Below, piece after piece: positions 9,449 to 20,192 of a stretch of DNA of 64,000 nucleotides. Numbering within the stretch: position 1 is the first letter of the stretch; every line of letters starts with the position of its first letter. The translations under genes and the position numbers were made by a program. The DNA lies in assembly GCF_003287955.1 (NCBI RefSeq), contig NZ_QMKP01000006.1, positions 156,017 through 220,016 on the forward strand, given 5' to 3'. The notes beneath the pieces were generated by a model that worked only from the letters and a program-made list of their open reading frames with translations, had not been told where the DNA came from and did not search any database. The DNA comes from Arthrobacter sp. AQ5-06. Lineage in GTDB: Bacteria > Actinomycetota > Actinomycetes > Actinomycetales > Micrococcaceae.

Positions 9449-11074
9449 GTGACAGACAGTCAGAAATCCGACGAAACAGCAGCAGACCTGACCGAGGTAA
9501 CGGCCCCCGTGGCTGATCAGGCAGACGCTGTCCAGGCAACCGCCGAACAGGCCACGGTTGGCGAAACCGTGGCTCAAGCGGACGTGGATCAAGAGGGCCT
9601 GGCCGCCCAGGCCGAAGGTGGCGAGGTCCCGGTGGCCCCGGTAGAAGCGGCCGGTGACGAGAGTACGGCTATACAGTCCCCGGCTGAAGAAGCCCCGGCT
9701 CCGGCACCGGTGCCTCATCCGGCAGCTCGACCCGCCCCGTCGCCGGCAGCCTTCGCCGCCCGGCCCAAGCCGGCAGCAGCCGCACCTGCGGCAGCACCGG
9801 CACCCGTCGCCTCCGCGACCTCGCTGGCGGAAGCTGCAAAGTGGGGCCGTGTCGAGGGTGACGGCCACGTATTCCTGACGATCGACGGCGATGAGCACCC
9901 GGTGGGCCAGTACCCCGGCGTCAGCAAAGACGAAGCCCTTGCCTACTTCGCGCGGAAGCATGACGACATTGTTGCCCAGCTTCTGCTCCTGGAGCAGCGC
10001 ATCAGCTCCAAGGCGCCCAGCACCGATATGCAGAAGACCGTCACGCACCTGCGCGAACAGCTGGCAGAGCGGAACATGGTGGGAGACCTCCGTTCCACCG
10101 AAGCACGGCTGGATACTGTTTCCGCGCAGGTCGCCGAACTCGAAAAGGCTGAGAAGGCGGAACACGACGCCGTTCGCTCCGCCGAACTCGCGGCCCGCGA
10201 GGCCATCGTGGCCGAAGCCGAAGAGATCTCGGGCCAGGATCCCGCACAGATCCAGTGGAAGACCTCCAGCGCCCGGATGAACGATCTTTTTGAAAGCTGG
10301 AAGACAGCCCAGAAGAGCGGCATCCGGCTTGGCCGCAGCAACGAGGACGCATTGTGGAAGCGGTTCCGTGCCGCCCGCACCGTCTTCGACCGTCACCGCC
10401 GCGCATACTTCTCCCAGCTGGACAGCACCAACTCGGCCGCAAAATCGGCCAAGGAGAAGCTCATCGCGGACGCCGAGGCCCTGTCCTCGTCCACCGACTG
10501 GGGCTTTGCCGCCGGCGAATACCGCCGGCTCATGGATGAATGGAAGGCCTCACCGCGCGCCAGCCGCAAGGACGACGACGCCCTCTGGGCCCGGTTCCGT
10601 GCCGCCCAGGATGTGTTCTTCACGCACCGGCAGGCAGCCAACGAGGAGATCGACCAGGAATACGCCGCCAACCTCACGGTGAAGGAAGCACTCCTCGTCG
10701 AAGCTAACAGCATCCTGCCGGTCAAGGACCTGGCCGCGGCCAAGAAGGCACTCCAGTCTGTCCGCGACCGCTGGGAAGAAGCCGGCAAGGTCCCACGCGC
10801 CGACATGGGACGCATCGAAGCGGGACTCCGCAAGGTGGAGGACGCTGTCCGCCACGCCGAAGAGGAAAAGTGGCAGCGCTCAAACCCCGAGACGAAGGCC
10901 CGCACCAACAGCGCCCTGTCGCAGCTGGAAGCAGCCATTTCCGGCCTGCAGGACGATCTCGCCAAGGCAGAGAAAGCCGGCGACCAGCGCAAGATCAAGG
11001 GGGCCCGGGAAGCCCTCGAGGCGAGGCAGGCCTGGTTGGACCAGATCCAGCGCTCGGCCAGCGAGCTTTCCTAG
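9449..11074 (+). CDS. DUF349 domain-containing coiled-coil protein
   Basis: 541 residues. The first 110 are Ala/Pro/Glu-rich and low complexity. The remainder is helical and carries repeated DUF349 units, recognised by LWKRFRAARTVFDRHRRAYF and LWARFRAAQDVFFTHRQA. A C-terminal coiled coil ends IQRSASELS. DUF349 proteins are common beside relA in actinobacteria, and their function is unknown. The start is the GTG at 9449. A hairpin terminator follows the gene. Confidence 0.85.
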   Translation: MTDSQKSDETAADLTEVTAPVADQADAVQATAEQATVGETVAQADVDQEGLAAQAEGGEVPVAPVEAAGDESTAIQSPAEEAPAPAPVPHPAARPAPSPAAFAARPKPAAAAPAAAPAPVASATSLAEAAKWGRVEGDGHVFLTIDGDEHPVGQYPGVSKDEALAYFARKHDDIVAQLLLLEQRISSKAPSTDMQKTVTHLREQLAERNMVGDLRSTEARLDTVSAQVAELEKAEKAEHDAVRSAELAAREAIVAEAEEISGQDPAQIQWKTSSARMNDLFESWKTAQKSGIRLGRSNEDALWKRFRAARTVFDRHRRAYFSQLDSTNSAAKSAKEKLIADAEALSSSTDWGFAAGEYRRLMDEWKASPRASRKDDDALWARFRAAQDVFFTHRQAANEEIDQEYAANLTVKEALLVEANSILPVKDLAAAKKALQSVRDRWEEAGKVPRADMGRIEAGLRKVEDAVRHAEEEKWQRSNPETKARTNSALSQLEAAISGLQDDLAKAEKAGDQRKIKGAREALEARQAWLDQIQRSASELS

Positions 11075-11123
11075 TCAGCAGTTTCTAGGACGCCTTTCGT
11101 AAGGCGCCTGTCGCAGGACGCAT

Positions 11124-11163
11124 AGGCCCGGTCCCGGTTATCCACATAGCCGGAACCGGGCCT
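11124..11163 (+). terminator. Terminator downstream of the DUF349 gene
   Basis: AGGCCCGGT pairs with ACCGGGCCT (9 bp), followed by an inner CCGG/CCGG pairing. It is placed 50 bases after the DUF349 stop. There is no long T run. Confidence 0.55.
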
Positions 11164-11198
11164 GTGCGCGTTAAGGGAAGACGCGGCAGGATGGAGGG

Positions 11199-12026
11199 AT
11201 GGCCACCTCCTCACCACCCCAATACCCGGACCTGTATTCGCCGGGGAAGCCTTTTGCGTGGCCCGAACTCCAGTCGCTGGCGGCGGACGGTGTCTTGGCG
11301 CAGTTCCACCAGCACGGCTTCACGCTGCCGGACGCTCCGGCGTCACCCCAGGTGCGGGCCAGAACGGTGGCCAACGCGGTTCCGGCAGCGGTCAGGCAAC
11401 GCGTGGTGGCCGGTCGGATGACGGCGGCCTGGATCTACGGCTGCGCGGCTGAACCGGACCGGCTGGCCTTGCTGGTGGATGCGAAGCGGCGGATTTCGAG
11501 CCTCCGCAATACCCGGGGCTGCACCCTCCATGAAGTCAGGCTTGGTCCGTTCGACGTTGTCAGCATGGGCGGGCTGATGGTGTCCAGTCCACTGCGCACC
11601 GCCGTGGACATTGCCCTGCACGTCGACGCCCACCGGGCCTTGCCTGCACTGGAAGGCCTGCTGGCCCGCCCGGAACGGGACGTGCGGCTGCGTCTGCTGA
11701 TCATGGCCATCGAAGCCAGCCCGCGGGTCCCGCACAAACGGGCCGCACTGGAAAAGCTGGCCCTGCTAGCTCCGGCGCTTATTGCCGGTGGTCCTGTAAA
11801 CGTCGAACACGCCGTCGATGCGCCGCACGGCGCTGAGGACGTGGCTGAGGTACTTGGGGTCGCCCATCTCGAAGGCGAACCTGGAGATGGCCACCCTGTC
11901 GGTGGAGGTATTCACGCTGGCCGCCAGAATGTTGACGTGGTTCTCGGACAGGACGCGCGTGACGTCGGAGAGCAAGGACTTCCGGTCCAGCGCCTCAACC
12001 TGGATCTCCACCAGGAAAACACTTGA
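11199..12026 (+). CDS. AbiEi-like antitoxin-family protein, C-terminus running antisense through relA
   Basis: The first 190 or so residues resemble the proteins annotated next to relA in arthrobacters as type IV toxin-antitoxin AbiEi-family. They have a winged-helix-like N-terminal half followed by [20 protein letters not shown] and [20 protein letters not shown]. No AbiEii toxin gene is adjacent, so a working toxin-antitoxin pair is unlikely at this locus. From about residue 190 (base 11766) the frame enters the relA gene on the other strand and continues 86 codons before a stop. That tail has shadow-like composition and is probably not conserved. The AbiEi label is moderate confidence. Confidence 0.55.
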   Translation: MATSSPPQYPDLYSPGKPFAWPELQSLAADGVLAQFHQHGFTLPDAPASPQVRARTVANAVPAAVRQRVVAGRMTAAWIYGCAAEPDRLALLVDAKRRISSLRNTRGCTLHEVRLGPFDVVSMGGLMVSSPLRTAVDIALHVDAHRALPALEGLLARPERDVRLRLLIMAIEASPRVPHKRAALEKLALLAPALIAGGPVNVEHAVDAPHGAEDVAEVLGVAHLEGEPGDGHPVGGGIHAGRQNVDVVLGQDARDVGEQGLPVQRLNLDLHQENT

Positions 12027-14159
12027 CTGGGTGGGTGCCCAGTCCACCTCGACAATCCTGTCGGGCTGGTCCCGGAGATCCGAAATGTTGGTGCAGTCCG
12101 TACGGTGCACCGAAACACCGGAGCCGCGGGTGACAAAGCCCAGAATCGGGTCCGGGGGAACGGGCGTGCAACAGCGCGCGAGCTTCACCCAGACATCGCC
12201 AACGCCGCGCACCACCACGCCGGAATCGGAGAACTTGGTTTTGGCCACCTGCGTAGGGATGCTGACTTCAGTGATGTCGTCGTCAGTGCTCTCGTTGCCG
12301 CCCAGGCTTACAACAAGTTTCTCCATGACCGACTGCGCTGACGTATGACCGTCGCCTACGCCGGCGTAGAGGCCCGAGATGTCGAGGTACTTGAAATCTG
12401 CGGCCACCGCTGCCAGGGCCTCGTGCGTCATCAGGCGCTGCAGGGGCAGGTTCTGCTTGCGCATCGCCCGTGTCAGCAGTTCCTTGCCGCGGTCGATTGC
12501 TTCTTCGCGTCGTTCCTTGCTGAACCACTGACGGATCTTGTTCCGGGCGCGGGCACTCTTGACGAAGTGCTGCCAGTCCTGGCTAGGCCCGGCGCCTTCG
12601 GCCTTGGAGGTGAAGATCTCAACCCAGTCGCCGTGGTTCAGCTCGCTGTTCAGGGGAACGAGCTTGCCGTTGACCCGTGCGCCGATGGTGCGATGCCCCA
12701 CTTCGGTGTGGACGGAGTAGGCAAAATCAACCGGGGTCGATCCGGCAGGCAGTGCCATGACCTCGCCCTTAGGCGTGAAGACAAAGACTTCGCGGGCATT
12801 GATCTCAAACCGCAGCGAGTCCAGGAACTCCCCTGGATCGGAAGTCTCCTGCTGCCAGTCGACCAGGGATCTCAGCCAGCCCATATCGCCGTCGCGGGGG
12901 CTGCCCGGCCCCACAGCCGTACGGTTGGGCTGATCCTTGTACTTCCAGTGGGCGGCCACACCGTACTCAGCGCGGCGGTGCATTTCGTGGGTCCTGATCT
13001 GGATCTCCACGGGCTTGCCGCCCGGACCGATCACCGTGGTGTGCAGTGACTGGTACATATTGAACTTGGGCATCGCGATGTAGTCCTTGAAACGCCCCGG
13101 CAATGGGTTCCAGCGCGAATGCATGGTGCCCAGGGCGGCGTAACAGTCACGGACCGAATCGACGAGCACTCGGACGCCCATGAGGTCGTTGATGTCGTCG
13201 AAATCCTTGTCCCGGACGATCATCTTCTGGTAAATCGAGTAGTAGTGTTTCGGCCTGCCGGTAATGGTGGCCTTGATCCGGGCGGTACGGAGGTCGTCGG
13301 TGATCTGGTCCCGGATGACGCCGAGGCTTTTCTCCCGTTCCGGGGTACGGTCGCCCACCATCCGGACAATTTCCTCATAGACCTTCGGATAGAGGGCCGC
13401 GAAGGACAGATCCTCCAACTCCCACTTGATGGTGTTCATGCCCAGGCGGTGGGCCAGGGGCGCGAATATTTCAAGGGTTTCGCGGGCTTTTCGGGCCGAT
13501 GACTCCGCGGAGACAAACCGCCAGGTCCGGGCGTTGTGGAGCCTGTCCGCGAGCTTGATCATAAGGACCCGGATGTCCTTGGCCATGGCCACAACCATCT
13601 TGCGGACGGTCTCTGACTGCGCGGCTTCACCAAAGCTGACCTTGTCCAGCTTGGTGACGCCGTCCACCAGCATGGCAACCTCAGGACCGAAGTCCCTTTT
13701 GAGGTCCGCCAAGGTGTAAGGAGTGTCCTCGACCGTGTCGTGCAGCAGGGCCGCGGCGAGGGTGGTTCCGCTAAGACCCAGCTCAGCGAGGATGGTGGCT
13801 ACGGCCACGGGGTGGGTGATGTATGGATCACCGCTCTTGCGTTTCTGCCCGCGGTGACTCTGCTCAGCCACCTCGAAGGCGCGCTGGATAAGATCAAAAT
13901 CTTCTTTGGGATTGTTCGCGCGGACGGTACGCAGCAGCGGCTCAAGAATGGGCGAATAGGTTGCCGTGCCGCGGCCGGTCAGGCGTGCCAAGCGGGATCG
14001 CGTCCGTTCGCGGCGCCCGGGAAATGTAGGGCGGGCACCCGTGTTGTCCACGGGAACAGCCGCCGCCGGGCGTGCGGAAGCGGTCAGTCCGCTCTGGACT
14101 CCGTGGCCCGGACTGTTATCCCCCCCTGCCGTTGGCAGCGACGCCGAACGTTCTTCCAA
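11766..14159 (-). CDS. relA: Bifunctional (p)ppGpp synthetase/hydrolase RelA/SpoT
   Basis: A long Rel protein that makes and degrades the alarmone (p)ppGpp. Domains in order are the HD hydrolase ([20 protein letters not shown] and LLHDTVEDT), the synthetase ([20 protein letters not shown] and the [10 protein letters not shown] segment), TGS ([20 protein letters not shown]), a zinc-finger region ([14 protein letters not shown]) and ACT ([17 protein letters not shown]). Both catalytic halves look intact. I favour the TTG at 14159 because AGGGG sits seven bases before it; a GTG at 14174 is in frame. Its 3' end overlaps an ORF on the plus strand. Confidence 0.95.
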   Translation of the reverse strand: MEERSASLPTAGGDNSPGHGVQSGLTASARPAAAVPVDNTGARPTFPGRRERTRSRLARLTGRGTATYSPILEPLLRTVRANNPKEDFDLIQRAFEVAEQSHRGQKRKSGDPYITHPVAVATILAELGLSGTTLAAALLHDTVEDTPYTLADLKRDFGPEVAMLVDGVTKLDKVSFGEAAQSETVRKMVVAMAKDIRVLMIKLADRLHNARTWRFVSAESSARKARETLEIFAPLAHRLGMNTIKWELEDLSFAALYPKVYEEIVRMVGDRTPEREKSLGVIRDQITDDLRTARIKATITGRPKHYYSIYQKMIVRDKDFDDINDLMGVRVLVDSVRDCYAALGTMHSRWNPLPGRFKDYIAMPKFNMYQSLHTTVIGPGGKPVEIQIRTHEMHRRAEYGVAAHWKYKDQPNRTAVGPGSPRDGDMGWLRSLVDWQQETSDPGEFLDSLRFEINAREVFVFTPKGEVMALPAGSTPVDFAYSVHTEVGHRTIGARVNGKLVPLNSELNHGDWVEIFTSKAEGAGPSQDWQHFVKSARARNKIRQWFSKERREEAIDRGKELLTRAMRKQNLPLQRLMTHEALAAVAADFKYLDISGLYAGVGDGHTSAQSVMEKLVVSLGGNESTDDDITEVSIPTQVAKTKFSDSGVVVRGVGDVWVKLARCCTPVPPDPILGFVTRGSGVSVHRTDCTNISDLRDQPDRIVEVDWAPTQSSVFLVEIQVEALDRKSLLSDVTRVLSENHVNILAASVNTSTDRVAISRFAFEMGDPKYLSHVLSAVRRIDGVFDVYRTTGNKRRS

Positions 14160-14240
14160 TGAAGCACCCCTCACGACTGTTTAATTACCCCAGTCTATTC
14201 CCCTGTCAGTTCACTTATGTAACCGGCGCTTAAATGCGAA

Positions 14241-14280
14241 CGGGCCCGGCGACGTCGGTATTCCAACGCCGCCCGGCCCG
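14241..14280 (-). terminator. Imperfect terminator downstream of secF
   Basis: CGGGCC/GGCCCG, GGCG/CGCC and CGT/ACG stems are stacked with single mismatches in the 121-base gap between secF and relA. It would end the yajC-secD-secF transcript. Confidence 0.5.
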
Positions 14281-14295
14281 CTGTGATGCAAAGCG

Positions 14296-15318
14296 TCAGG
14301 CCCCTGCGAGCGTAGCCGATTCTTCGGTCCGGGCATTGTTCGCGGACCTCCGGTGTTCGACCCGTTTCGCCTGCTTCACCAGGTCAGGTTCGTTCTGGCG
14401 CAGCCAGGCGTACATCGGGGCAGCGATAAAAATGGTCGCAGCCGTACCGATCAGAATTCCAACGAACAGTGCGAGCGACAGGTCTCGCAAGGTGCCTGCC
14501 CCCAAGAGACCGGCACCGATGAACAGGATGGCGCCGACCGGGAGGATGGCCACCATCATGGTGTTGATGGAACGCACCAGGGTCTGGTTGACGGCGAGGT
14601 TGACTTCCTCACCGAAAGTGCGGCGCGTGGACGCATCGAGATCCGCGGTGTTTTCACGGATCTTGTCGAATACCACCACCGTGTCATACAGCGAGTAGCT
14701 GAGCACTGTCAGGAACCCGATGATGGCTGAGGGCGTTACCTCGAAGTCGCTAAGGGCGTACACACCGGCGGTGATGAACATCGTCACCAGCATTCCGGCC
14801 ATCGCGGACAGCGACATCTTCCAGGTCCGGAAGTACAGCGCCATCAGCACTGCTGCCAGGGCCACAAAGACGATCAGGCCGATCAGGGCCTGCTTGGTGA
14901 CATCCGCGCCCCAGGTGGGTCCGATAAAGGTTGATGTCACCTCGTTGTCAGTGACGCCGTAGGCCGCGGTGAGGCCTTCCTTGATCCTGAGGGTCTCGTC
15001 GTCCGTGAGTTTGTCCGTCTGGATCCGCATAGTGGTACCGGCGACATTGGCCACACGCGGAACGGCCCCTGGCACCACTTCCTGCACGGCCTGCTCGCCC
15101 AGGCCGGCATCAGTTGTTCTCACATTGGAGACCGTGAACTCGGACCCGCCCCGGAATTCGATGCCAAGGTTGAAGCCACCCTTGGCAGCAGGGATAAGGA
15201 TGGACAGGGCAACAGCCACCGCCGCGATGAGGAACCAGACTTTCTTGGCCCCGACAAAGTTGTAGGAGCGCTTGCCGGTGTAAAGCTCGTTGCCGAAATT
15301 GGCGAAGCTGCTGGACAT
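14296..15318 (-). CDS. secF: Protein translocase subunit SecF
   Basis: A 340-residue membrane protein that works with SecD to drive the late steps of Sec export using the proton gradient. It has the first membrane helix after KKVWFLIAAVAVALS, the periplasmic loop beginning GIEFRGGSEFTV, and the C-terminal membrane bundle with SYSLYDTVVVFDKIREN and SINTMMVAILPVGAILFIG. Its ATG overlaps the secD TAA by one base (TAATG), so translation is coupled. The C-terminal tail is basic and cytoplasmic. Confidence 0.95.
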   Translation of the reverse strand: MSSSFANFGNELYTGKRSYNFVGAKKVWFLIAAVAVALSILIPAAKGGFNLGIEFRGGSEFTVSNVRTTDAGLGEQAVQEVVPGAVPRVANVAGTTMRIQTDKLTDDETLRIKEGLTAAYGVTDNEVTSTFIGPTWGADVTKQALIGLIVFVALAAVLMALYFRTWKMSLSAMAGMLVTMFITAGVYALSDFEVTPSAIIGFLTVLSYSLYDTVVVFDKIRENTADLDASTRRTFGEEVNLAVNQTLVRSINTMMVAILPVGAILFIGAGLLGAGTLRDLSLALFVGILIGTAATIFIAAPMYAWLRQNEPDLVKQAKRVEHRRSANNARTEESATLAGA

Positions 15319-17078
15319 TACTTGTTCTCCTTGGCTGCGCCGTTGGAGGAGCCCGTAAGCTGCTCCTGCTTTTCTGCGAGGCGGCGTTCGGCGATGGTCA
15401 TCCTGCGGGCTGCTTCGGCCGCCGCGCCCGTGTTCTTGGCCCGGACCACTTCTGGCCTGGCCTCGGGCGTACGGAGGCGCCCTGCGCCCCGGTACAGCGG
15501 CACAACGCCAAGGCGCTTGGGGTCAAGCCCGGAGAAGGAGTGGCCCTCGCCGAAGAACTTGGTGCGCGCAAGCATCTGCAGCGTCGGGTGTGTGAACATG
15601 AAGACCACGATGAGGTCCGCGATGGCGGTCAGACCGAGGGTGAAGGCGAAGCCGCGGACGTTTCCTACGGCCACGAAGTAGAGCACCAGAGCGGCCAGCA
15701 GGTTGACGGCCTTGGAGGCCAGGACCGTGCGCTTGGCCCGTTTCCAGCCGTTTTCGACGGCGGAGACCAGGCCCCGGCCCTCGCGCAGTTCGTCGCGGAT
15801 GCGTTCAAAGTAGACAATGAACGAGTCAGCGGTCTGACCGATGGCCACGATGAGGCCGGCGACGCCCGCAAGGGAGAGCCGGTAGTTTTCGGTCCACCCC
15901 AGAATCGCGATGGCGAGGTACGTCAGGGAACCGGCCACCACCAGCGATGCAATGGTGACAAACCCCAGGGCGCGGTACTGGAACAGCGAGTAGACCACCA
16001 CCAGCAGCAGGCCGATGAGGCCGGCCAGCAAGCCCATGCGCAGCTGCTCGCCACCGAGCGTGGCGGAAATCTGCTGCTCACTCTGGATCTCGAAGCTGAT
16101 GGGCAGCGCCCCGAACTTCAGCTGATCTGACAAGGCCTTGGCGCTCTGTTCGGTGAAGTTACCCGTGATCTGGGGGCGGCCATCAGTGATGACTGCCAGG
16201 GACCGCGGCGCAGAGATGACTTGGTCGTCCAGGACGATGGCGAACTGCGCCTTGGGATCATTACCGGTTTCACCGCCGGCGGCCACGTAGAACTGGTTCA
16301 GGCGCTGGGTGACGTCTTTGAATTTAGTGGTGCCATCGGCGTCGAACTGGATGTTCACTGCCCACTGGTTCGTCACGGCACCCTGGGATCCCCGCTGAAG
16401 CTGGAAGGAGGACGTGACGATGTTGCTGCCCTTCACCTCCACTGGGCCCAGGATGTACTTGACTGCTGGGGTCTTCGCCGTTGCGGGCTCGCAGGTCACC
16501 AACGGTTTCGTGGGATCTGAACGCTGCTGCTTTTCCTGCGAGGGGTTGTCGCAGTCCAGGGTTTCGAAGCTGCGGTAGACATCGGCAGTGATCCAGTTCG
16601 TGTCGCTGCTGTTGGCCGGTGCCGTGGTGGGCTTTGGCAGCTGGTCCTCCGGGGTGAGCGATGCCGTGGGAACGGGTGCGCCGGACCCGTTGAGGAGAAC
16701 CGGGCGGAAGTTCATGTCCGCGGAAGCCTGGATCAGTGCCCGCGTCTGGGTGGACGGCGTACCGGGAAGGCTAACGACAACGTTCCGGCCGGACTGGGTG
16801 CTGATTTCAGCCTCGGCAACACCTGAACCATCCACGCGCTGGCGGATGATGGCCACGGCCTGATTGAGCTGTTGTTCGTTAATATCCGAACCGCCACCCT
16901 CAACCTTGGGCGCCAGGATCATCTGGGTGCCACCCTCGAGGTCCAGTGCCAGTTTGGGTGCCCAGCTTGCCTGTCCGGCAAGGGTGCCGCCGGCCAGGAC
17001 GGCGGTCAGCACGGCGAGGACTACACCGAGCCACACCAGTACCCTCAGGCCTGAGTTGTTAGGGCCAGTTCGTGCCAT
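15318..17078 (-). CDS. secD: Protein translocase subunit SecD
   Basis: 586 residues. One N-terminal helix (VLVWLGVVLAVLTAVLAGG) is followed by the conserved LALDLEGGTQMIL. A long extracytoplasmic P1 domain with an insertion rich in Pro/Thr comes next. The C-terminal membrane bundle includes GLIVAIGQTADSFIVYFERI and the last helices. Family length is normal for an actinobacterial SecD. It is transcribed with yajC upstream and secF downstream. Confidence 0.95.
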   Translation of the reverse strand: MARTGPNNSGLRVLVWLGVVLAVLTAVLAGGTLAGQASWAPKLALDLEGGTQMILAPKVEGGGSDINEQQLNQAVAIIRQRVDGSGVAEAEISTQSGRNVVVSLPGTPSTQTRALIQASADMNFRPVLLNGSGAPVPTASLTPEDQLPKPTTAPANSSDTNWITADVYRSFETLDCDNPSQEKQQRSDPTKPLVTCEPATAKTPAVKYILGPVEVKGSNIVTSSFQLQRGSQGAVTNQWAVNIQFDADGTTKFKDVTQRLNQFYVAAGGETGNDPKAQFAIVLDDQVISAPRSLAVITDGRPQITGNFTEQSAKALSDQLKFGALPISFEIQSEQQISATLGGEQLRMGLLAGLIGLLLVVVYSLFQYRALGFVTIASLVVAGSLTYLAIAILGWTENYRLSLAGVAGLIVAIGQTADSFIVYFERIRDELREGRGLVSAVENGWKRAKRTVLASKAVNLLAALVLYFVAVGNVRGFAFTLGLTAIADLIVVFMFTHPTLQMLARTKFFGEGHSFSGLDPKRLGVVPLYRGAGRLRTPEARPEVVRAKNTGAAAEAARRMTIAERRLAEKQEQLTGSSNGAAKENK

Positions 17079-17189
17079 TGTCGATCTTTCTCTTATTTAC
17101 GGAGGAACCACCGGCGGGAGCTATCAGTCCCACCGGCGGTTGTCCCCAGCCGTAGAGGTGTTGTAACGCGGGCTGCCGTGCGGCACGGA

Positions 17190-17588
17190 CTAGTTGTCCT
17201 TCTTGCCCTCGTCGTTGAGGCGCTTCAGGGTCTCGTCCGGGGTTTCGGCGGATGCTGTCGGGGTGCCCGCTTCTTCAGTGGTCAGTGAGGAGGCATCATC
17301 CGGGACGGCCGTAGTCTCGGCTTCGACGGCCGGTTCCACAATCTTGGTCACGGCCTGGCGGTGGACGGTGGCCAGGTTCCCGGGCGAGAGTTCCAGGACA
17401 ACCTTGTTCTCGGCGTCGTCCATGGAGACAATCCGGCCATAGAGTCCGAAGCTCGTCATGACCTCAACACCGGGCTCGAACTGGGACTGCAGCGTTGCCT
17501 GCTGCTCCTTGGTCTTCTTGTTGCGGCGGAACATCATGAAGATAAAGATTCCGAGCATTGCGAACAAGACGATGTTCATTGGATCCAC
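17190..17588 (-). CDS. yajC: Preprotein translocase subunit YajC
   Basis: 132 residues: a single N-terminal membrane helix (MNIVLFAMLGIFIFMMFRRNKK) then the YajC domain (QFEPGVEVMTSFGLYGRIVS and KVVLELSPGNLATVHRQAV), and an acidic Thr/Ala-rich C-terminal tail. YajC associates with SecDF. The start could be the GTG at 17588 (VDPMN) or the ATG at 17579. It is the first gene of the yajC-secD-secF set; a 111-base gap separates it from secD. Confidence 0.92.
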   Translation of the reverse strand: MDPMNIVLFAMLGIFIFMMFRRNKKTKEQQATLQSQFEPGVEVMTSFGLYGRIVSMDDAENKVVLELSPGNLATVHRQAVTKIVEPAVEAETTAVPDDASSLTTEEAGTPTASAETPDETLKRLNDEGKKDN

Positions 17589-17763
17589 AGGGAAGATTCC
17601 GTTCTGTACTGGCGTATCGAGTGTTTGGCAGCGTCCGTGTCGTTCCCCGTTGCAGAAAATCGTGCCTTGCAGGCAACGGCTCCTCGGAGCCGCCGCGGAA
17701 CACAGACCCGAACGTGCCGGGTGTCATACCAGTCTAAAGGGAAAAGCTGGGAGCACAGTGCTA

Positions 17764-18849
17764 TTAACCGTTCGGCGCCCATTCGGCCGTGGCCTCCGTG
17801 GTGTCCGGATCCGGTTCGAACAGATCCAGCGGCTCCTGCCCGAAAACTCCGGCCGGCACGGCAAAGCCCAAGTGGGTCCAGGCCGGAGCCATTGCGATGC
17901 GGCCCCGGGGCGTCCGGCCCAGCAGCCCTTCACGCACCAGGAACGGTTCCGCTACCGTTTCCACGGTCTCGGTCTCCTCCCCCACCGCAATGGCCAAGGT
18001 AGAAAGTCCCACGGGTCCCCCGCTGAACTTCGTAATGAGTGCTTCCAGGACTGCCCGGTCCAGCCGGTCCAGGCCTCGCTTGTCCACTTCATACATGTCC
18101 AGGGCAGCGGAAGCGGCGCGGGCATCGATCTGCTCAATCCCATGCACGAGTGCCCAGTCCCGGACCCGCCGGAGCAGGCGGTTGGCGATACGCGGCGTAC
18201 CGCGGGACCGGCCGGCAATTTCGCTGAAACCCGCAGAGTTGACCTTGAGGTCCAGCAGGCCGGCGGAACGCCTGAGCACCAGCTCGAGCTCGGCCACGCT
18301 GTAGAACTCCAAATGCCCGGTGAACCCGAACCTGTCCCTGAGCGGGCCCGGCAGCAGACCGGCGCGTGTGGTGGCACCTACCAGGGTGAAGGGCGGGAGC
18401 TCCAACGGTATGGCTGTGGCCCCGGCGCCCTTGCCCACCACAATGTCCACACGGAAATCTTCCATGGCCATGTAGAGCATTTCCTGTGCGGGCCTGGACA
18501 TCCGGTGGATCTCGTCCAGGAACAGGACCTCCCCTTCGGAAAGGGAGGAAAGGATGGCGGCGAGGTCGCCGGCGTGCTGGATGGCGGGACCGCTGCTGAT
18601 CCGCAGTGGTGCGTTCATTTCAGCGGCCACGATCATCGCCAGGGTGGTTTTGCCTAGGCCTGGAGGGCCGGAAAACAGGACGTGGTCCGCGCTGCGTCCC
18701 CGCATCCGGGAGGCCTGCAGGACCAGCGAGAGTTGCTTGCGGACCCGGTGCTGGCCGACAAAGTCATCCAGGTTCTTCGGACGCAGGGCGGCTTCGATCG
18801 CCCGTTCCTCGGGTTCCTCCCCGGCCGCCACCACCGACGGCTCAGCCAC
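17764..18849 (-). CDS. ruvB: Holliday junction branch migration helicase RuvB
   Basis: A 361-residue AAA+ motor that pulls DNA through RuvA-bound Holliday junctions. Motifs are Walker [13 protein letters not shown], Walker [10 protein letters not shown], sensor [20 protein letters not shown] and the C-terminal winged helix ([18 protein letters not shown], seen as [15 protein letters not shown]). Its start overlaps the ruvA stop by eight bases. The C-terminal 20 residues are an acidic extension. Confidence 0.96.
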   Translation of the reverse strand: MAEPSVVAAGEEPEERAIEAALRPKNLDDFVGQHRVRKQLSLVLQASRMRGRSADHVLFSGPPGLGKTTLAMIVAAEMNAPLRISSGPAIQHAGDLAAILSSLSEGEVLFLDEIHRMSRPAQEMLYMAMEDFRVDIVVGKGAGATAIPLELPPFTLVGATTRAGLLPGPLRDRFGFTGHLEFYSVAELELVLRRSAGLLDLKVNSAGFSEIAGRSRGTPRIANRLLRRVRDWALVHGIEQIDARAASAALDMYEVDKRGLDRLDRAVLEALITKFSGGPVGLSTLAIAVGEETETVETVAEPFLVREGLLGRTPRGRIAMAPAWTHLGFAVPAGVFGQEPLDLFEPDPDTTEATAEWAPNG

Positions 18850-19486
18850 GGCTGCCTACGCGGTTGCCGGCCCGCGCGCCATCCTGGCCCAGCCAGCGCA
18901 GCGTGGTCCGCAGGATCTCGGCCACATTGCCACGGAATTCAACCTCGGGATCGTCCGCAAGGGCCTTCTCGATGCTGGCAGCGGCATCCTTTTCCGACCA
19001 GCCGAGGCTGGTCATGGCCGCCACCACCTGGGGCTTCCAGGCTGCTTCGGCCGGGGTGGCAGCGCCGGCGGCACCTGCCGTGCCGTGCGGCACCAGCTTG
19101 CCGGCCAGTTCCAGCACGATCCGCCCGGCCACCTTGGGGCCGATGCCGGGCACCTTCGTGAATGTTTTGCTGTCACCTGTGTGTGCAGCAACCCGGATCG
19201 CTTCAGGCTCGTGCACGGCGAGCACCGCCAGCGCGAGCCGCGGACCCACGCCGCTGACGCTGAGCAGGACGTCAAAGACTTCGCGTTCGTCGTCCGAGGC
19301 AAAGCCGAACAGGGTGAGTGAATCCTCACGGACGATCAGCGAGGTGAAAAGCTTGCCTTCCTCGCCGGTGCGGAGGCGGCTGAGGGTCTGCGGCGTGGCG
19401 TTGACGCTCATGCCCGCCCCGTTGAGGTCGATTACGGCAGTGGAAAGGCCAACGTGCGCTACGGTTCCGCGAAGGAAACTGATCAA
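18842..19486 (-). CDS. ruvA: Holliday junction branch migration protein RuvA
   Basis: 214 residues. An N-terminal OB fold ([20 protein letters not shown]) is followed by two helix-hairpin-helix motifs ([16 protein letters not shown] and [19 protein letters not shown]) and a C-terminal domain III that contacts RuvB ([17 protein letters not shown]). It tetramerises on four-way junctions. It is encoded between ruvC and ruvB. Confidence 0.96.
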   Translation of the reverse strand: MISFLRGTVAHVGLSTAVIDLNGAGMSVNATPQTLSRLRTGEEGKLFTSLIVREDSLTLFGFASDDEREVFDVLLSVSGVGPRLALAVLAVHEPEAIRVAAHTGDSKTFTKVPGIGPKVAGRIVLELAGKLVPHGTAGAAGAATPAEAAWKPQVVAAMTSLGWSEKDAAASIEKALADDPEVEFRGNVAEILRTTLRWLGQDGARAGNRVGSRG

Positions 19487-19576
19487 AGCCGGGCTCCTGG
19501 TGTACTGCCGGGCTCTTGGGGGTAGGACCGGCTATCCGAACATATCTACGAATACCCTAGCAAGCGCCGCGGACAT

Positions 19577-20155
19577 TCAGCGTGCGCGGCGCGCTTTCGC
19601 CTCGGCGTCGGCCCAGGCGCGCTGGGCCGGTGTCAGTGACAGGCTGCCGGGGCCGGTGGTGGCCACGGCGGCGCCGCTGCCCGCCCGCCAGGCGTGGGTG
19701 ATGGCCAAGGCAAGGGCGTCGGCAGCGTCCGCCGGCCGCGGCGGCGCGTCCAGCCTGAGGATTTTTGTGACGAGTTTGGTCACGGCTTCCTTGTTGGAGG
19801 TGCCGCTGCCGGTGACTGCCGCTTTCACTTCCGACGGCGTGTGCAGTGCCACCGGGATCCCGCGCCGGGCCGCGGCGGCAATCACCACACCGGAGGCCTG
19901 CGCCACCCCCATCACCGTGCTGACGTTGAGCTGGGAAAAAACGCGTTCGACGGCGAGGACGTGCGGCTCGTAGCGGTCCAGCCACTCGTCGATGGCCAAG
20001 GCAATAACCAGCAGGCGTTGGTCCAGGGTCTCCTCGGGAGAGGTACCCACCACCCCGACTGCCACCATCGTGGCCCGCCGGTTCCGTTCGACGTCGACCA
20101 CGCCGATGCCGCAGCGGGTGAGGCCGGGGTCGACGCCCAATACGCGCAGGGTCAC
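19577..20155 (-). CDS. ruvC: Holliday junction resolvase RuvC
   Basis: 192 residues with the RNase H-like fold. Catalytic carboxylates are visible in [14 protein letters not shown], in [16 protein letters not shown] and in [14 protein letters not shown]. The start is the GTG at 20155. It cleaves the junctions that RuvAB migrates. A 90-base gap separates it from ruvA. No LexA box was seen upstream of ruvC. Confidence 0.96.
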   Translation of the reverse strand: MTLRVLGVDPGLTRCGIGVVDVERNRRATMVAVGVVGTSPEETLDQRLLVIALAIDEWLDRYEPHVLAVERVFSQLNVSTVMGVAQASGVVIAAAARRGIPVALHTPSEVKAAVTGSGTSNKEAVTKLVTKILRLDAPPRPADAADALALAITHAWRAGSGAAVATTGPGSLSLTPAQRAWADAEAKARRAR

Positions 20156-20192
20156 CCTGAGACATCCGCCCTAGGCCACAAAGGGGGGAAGG

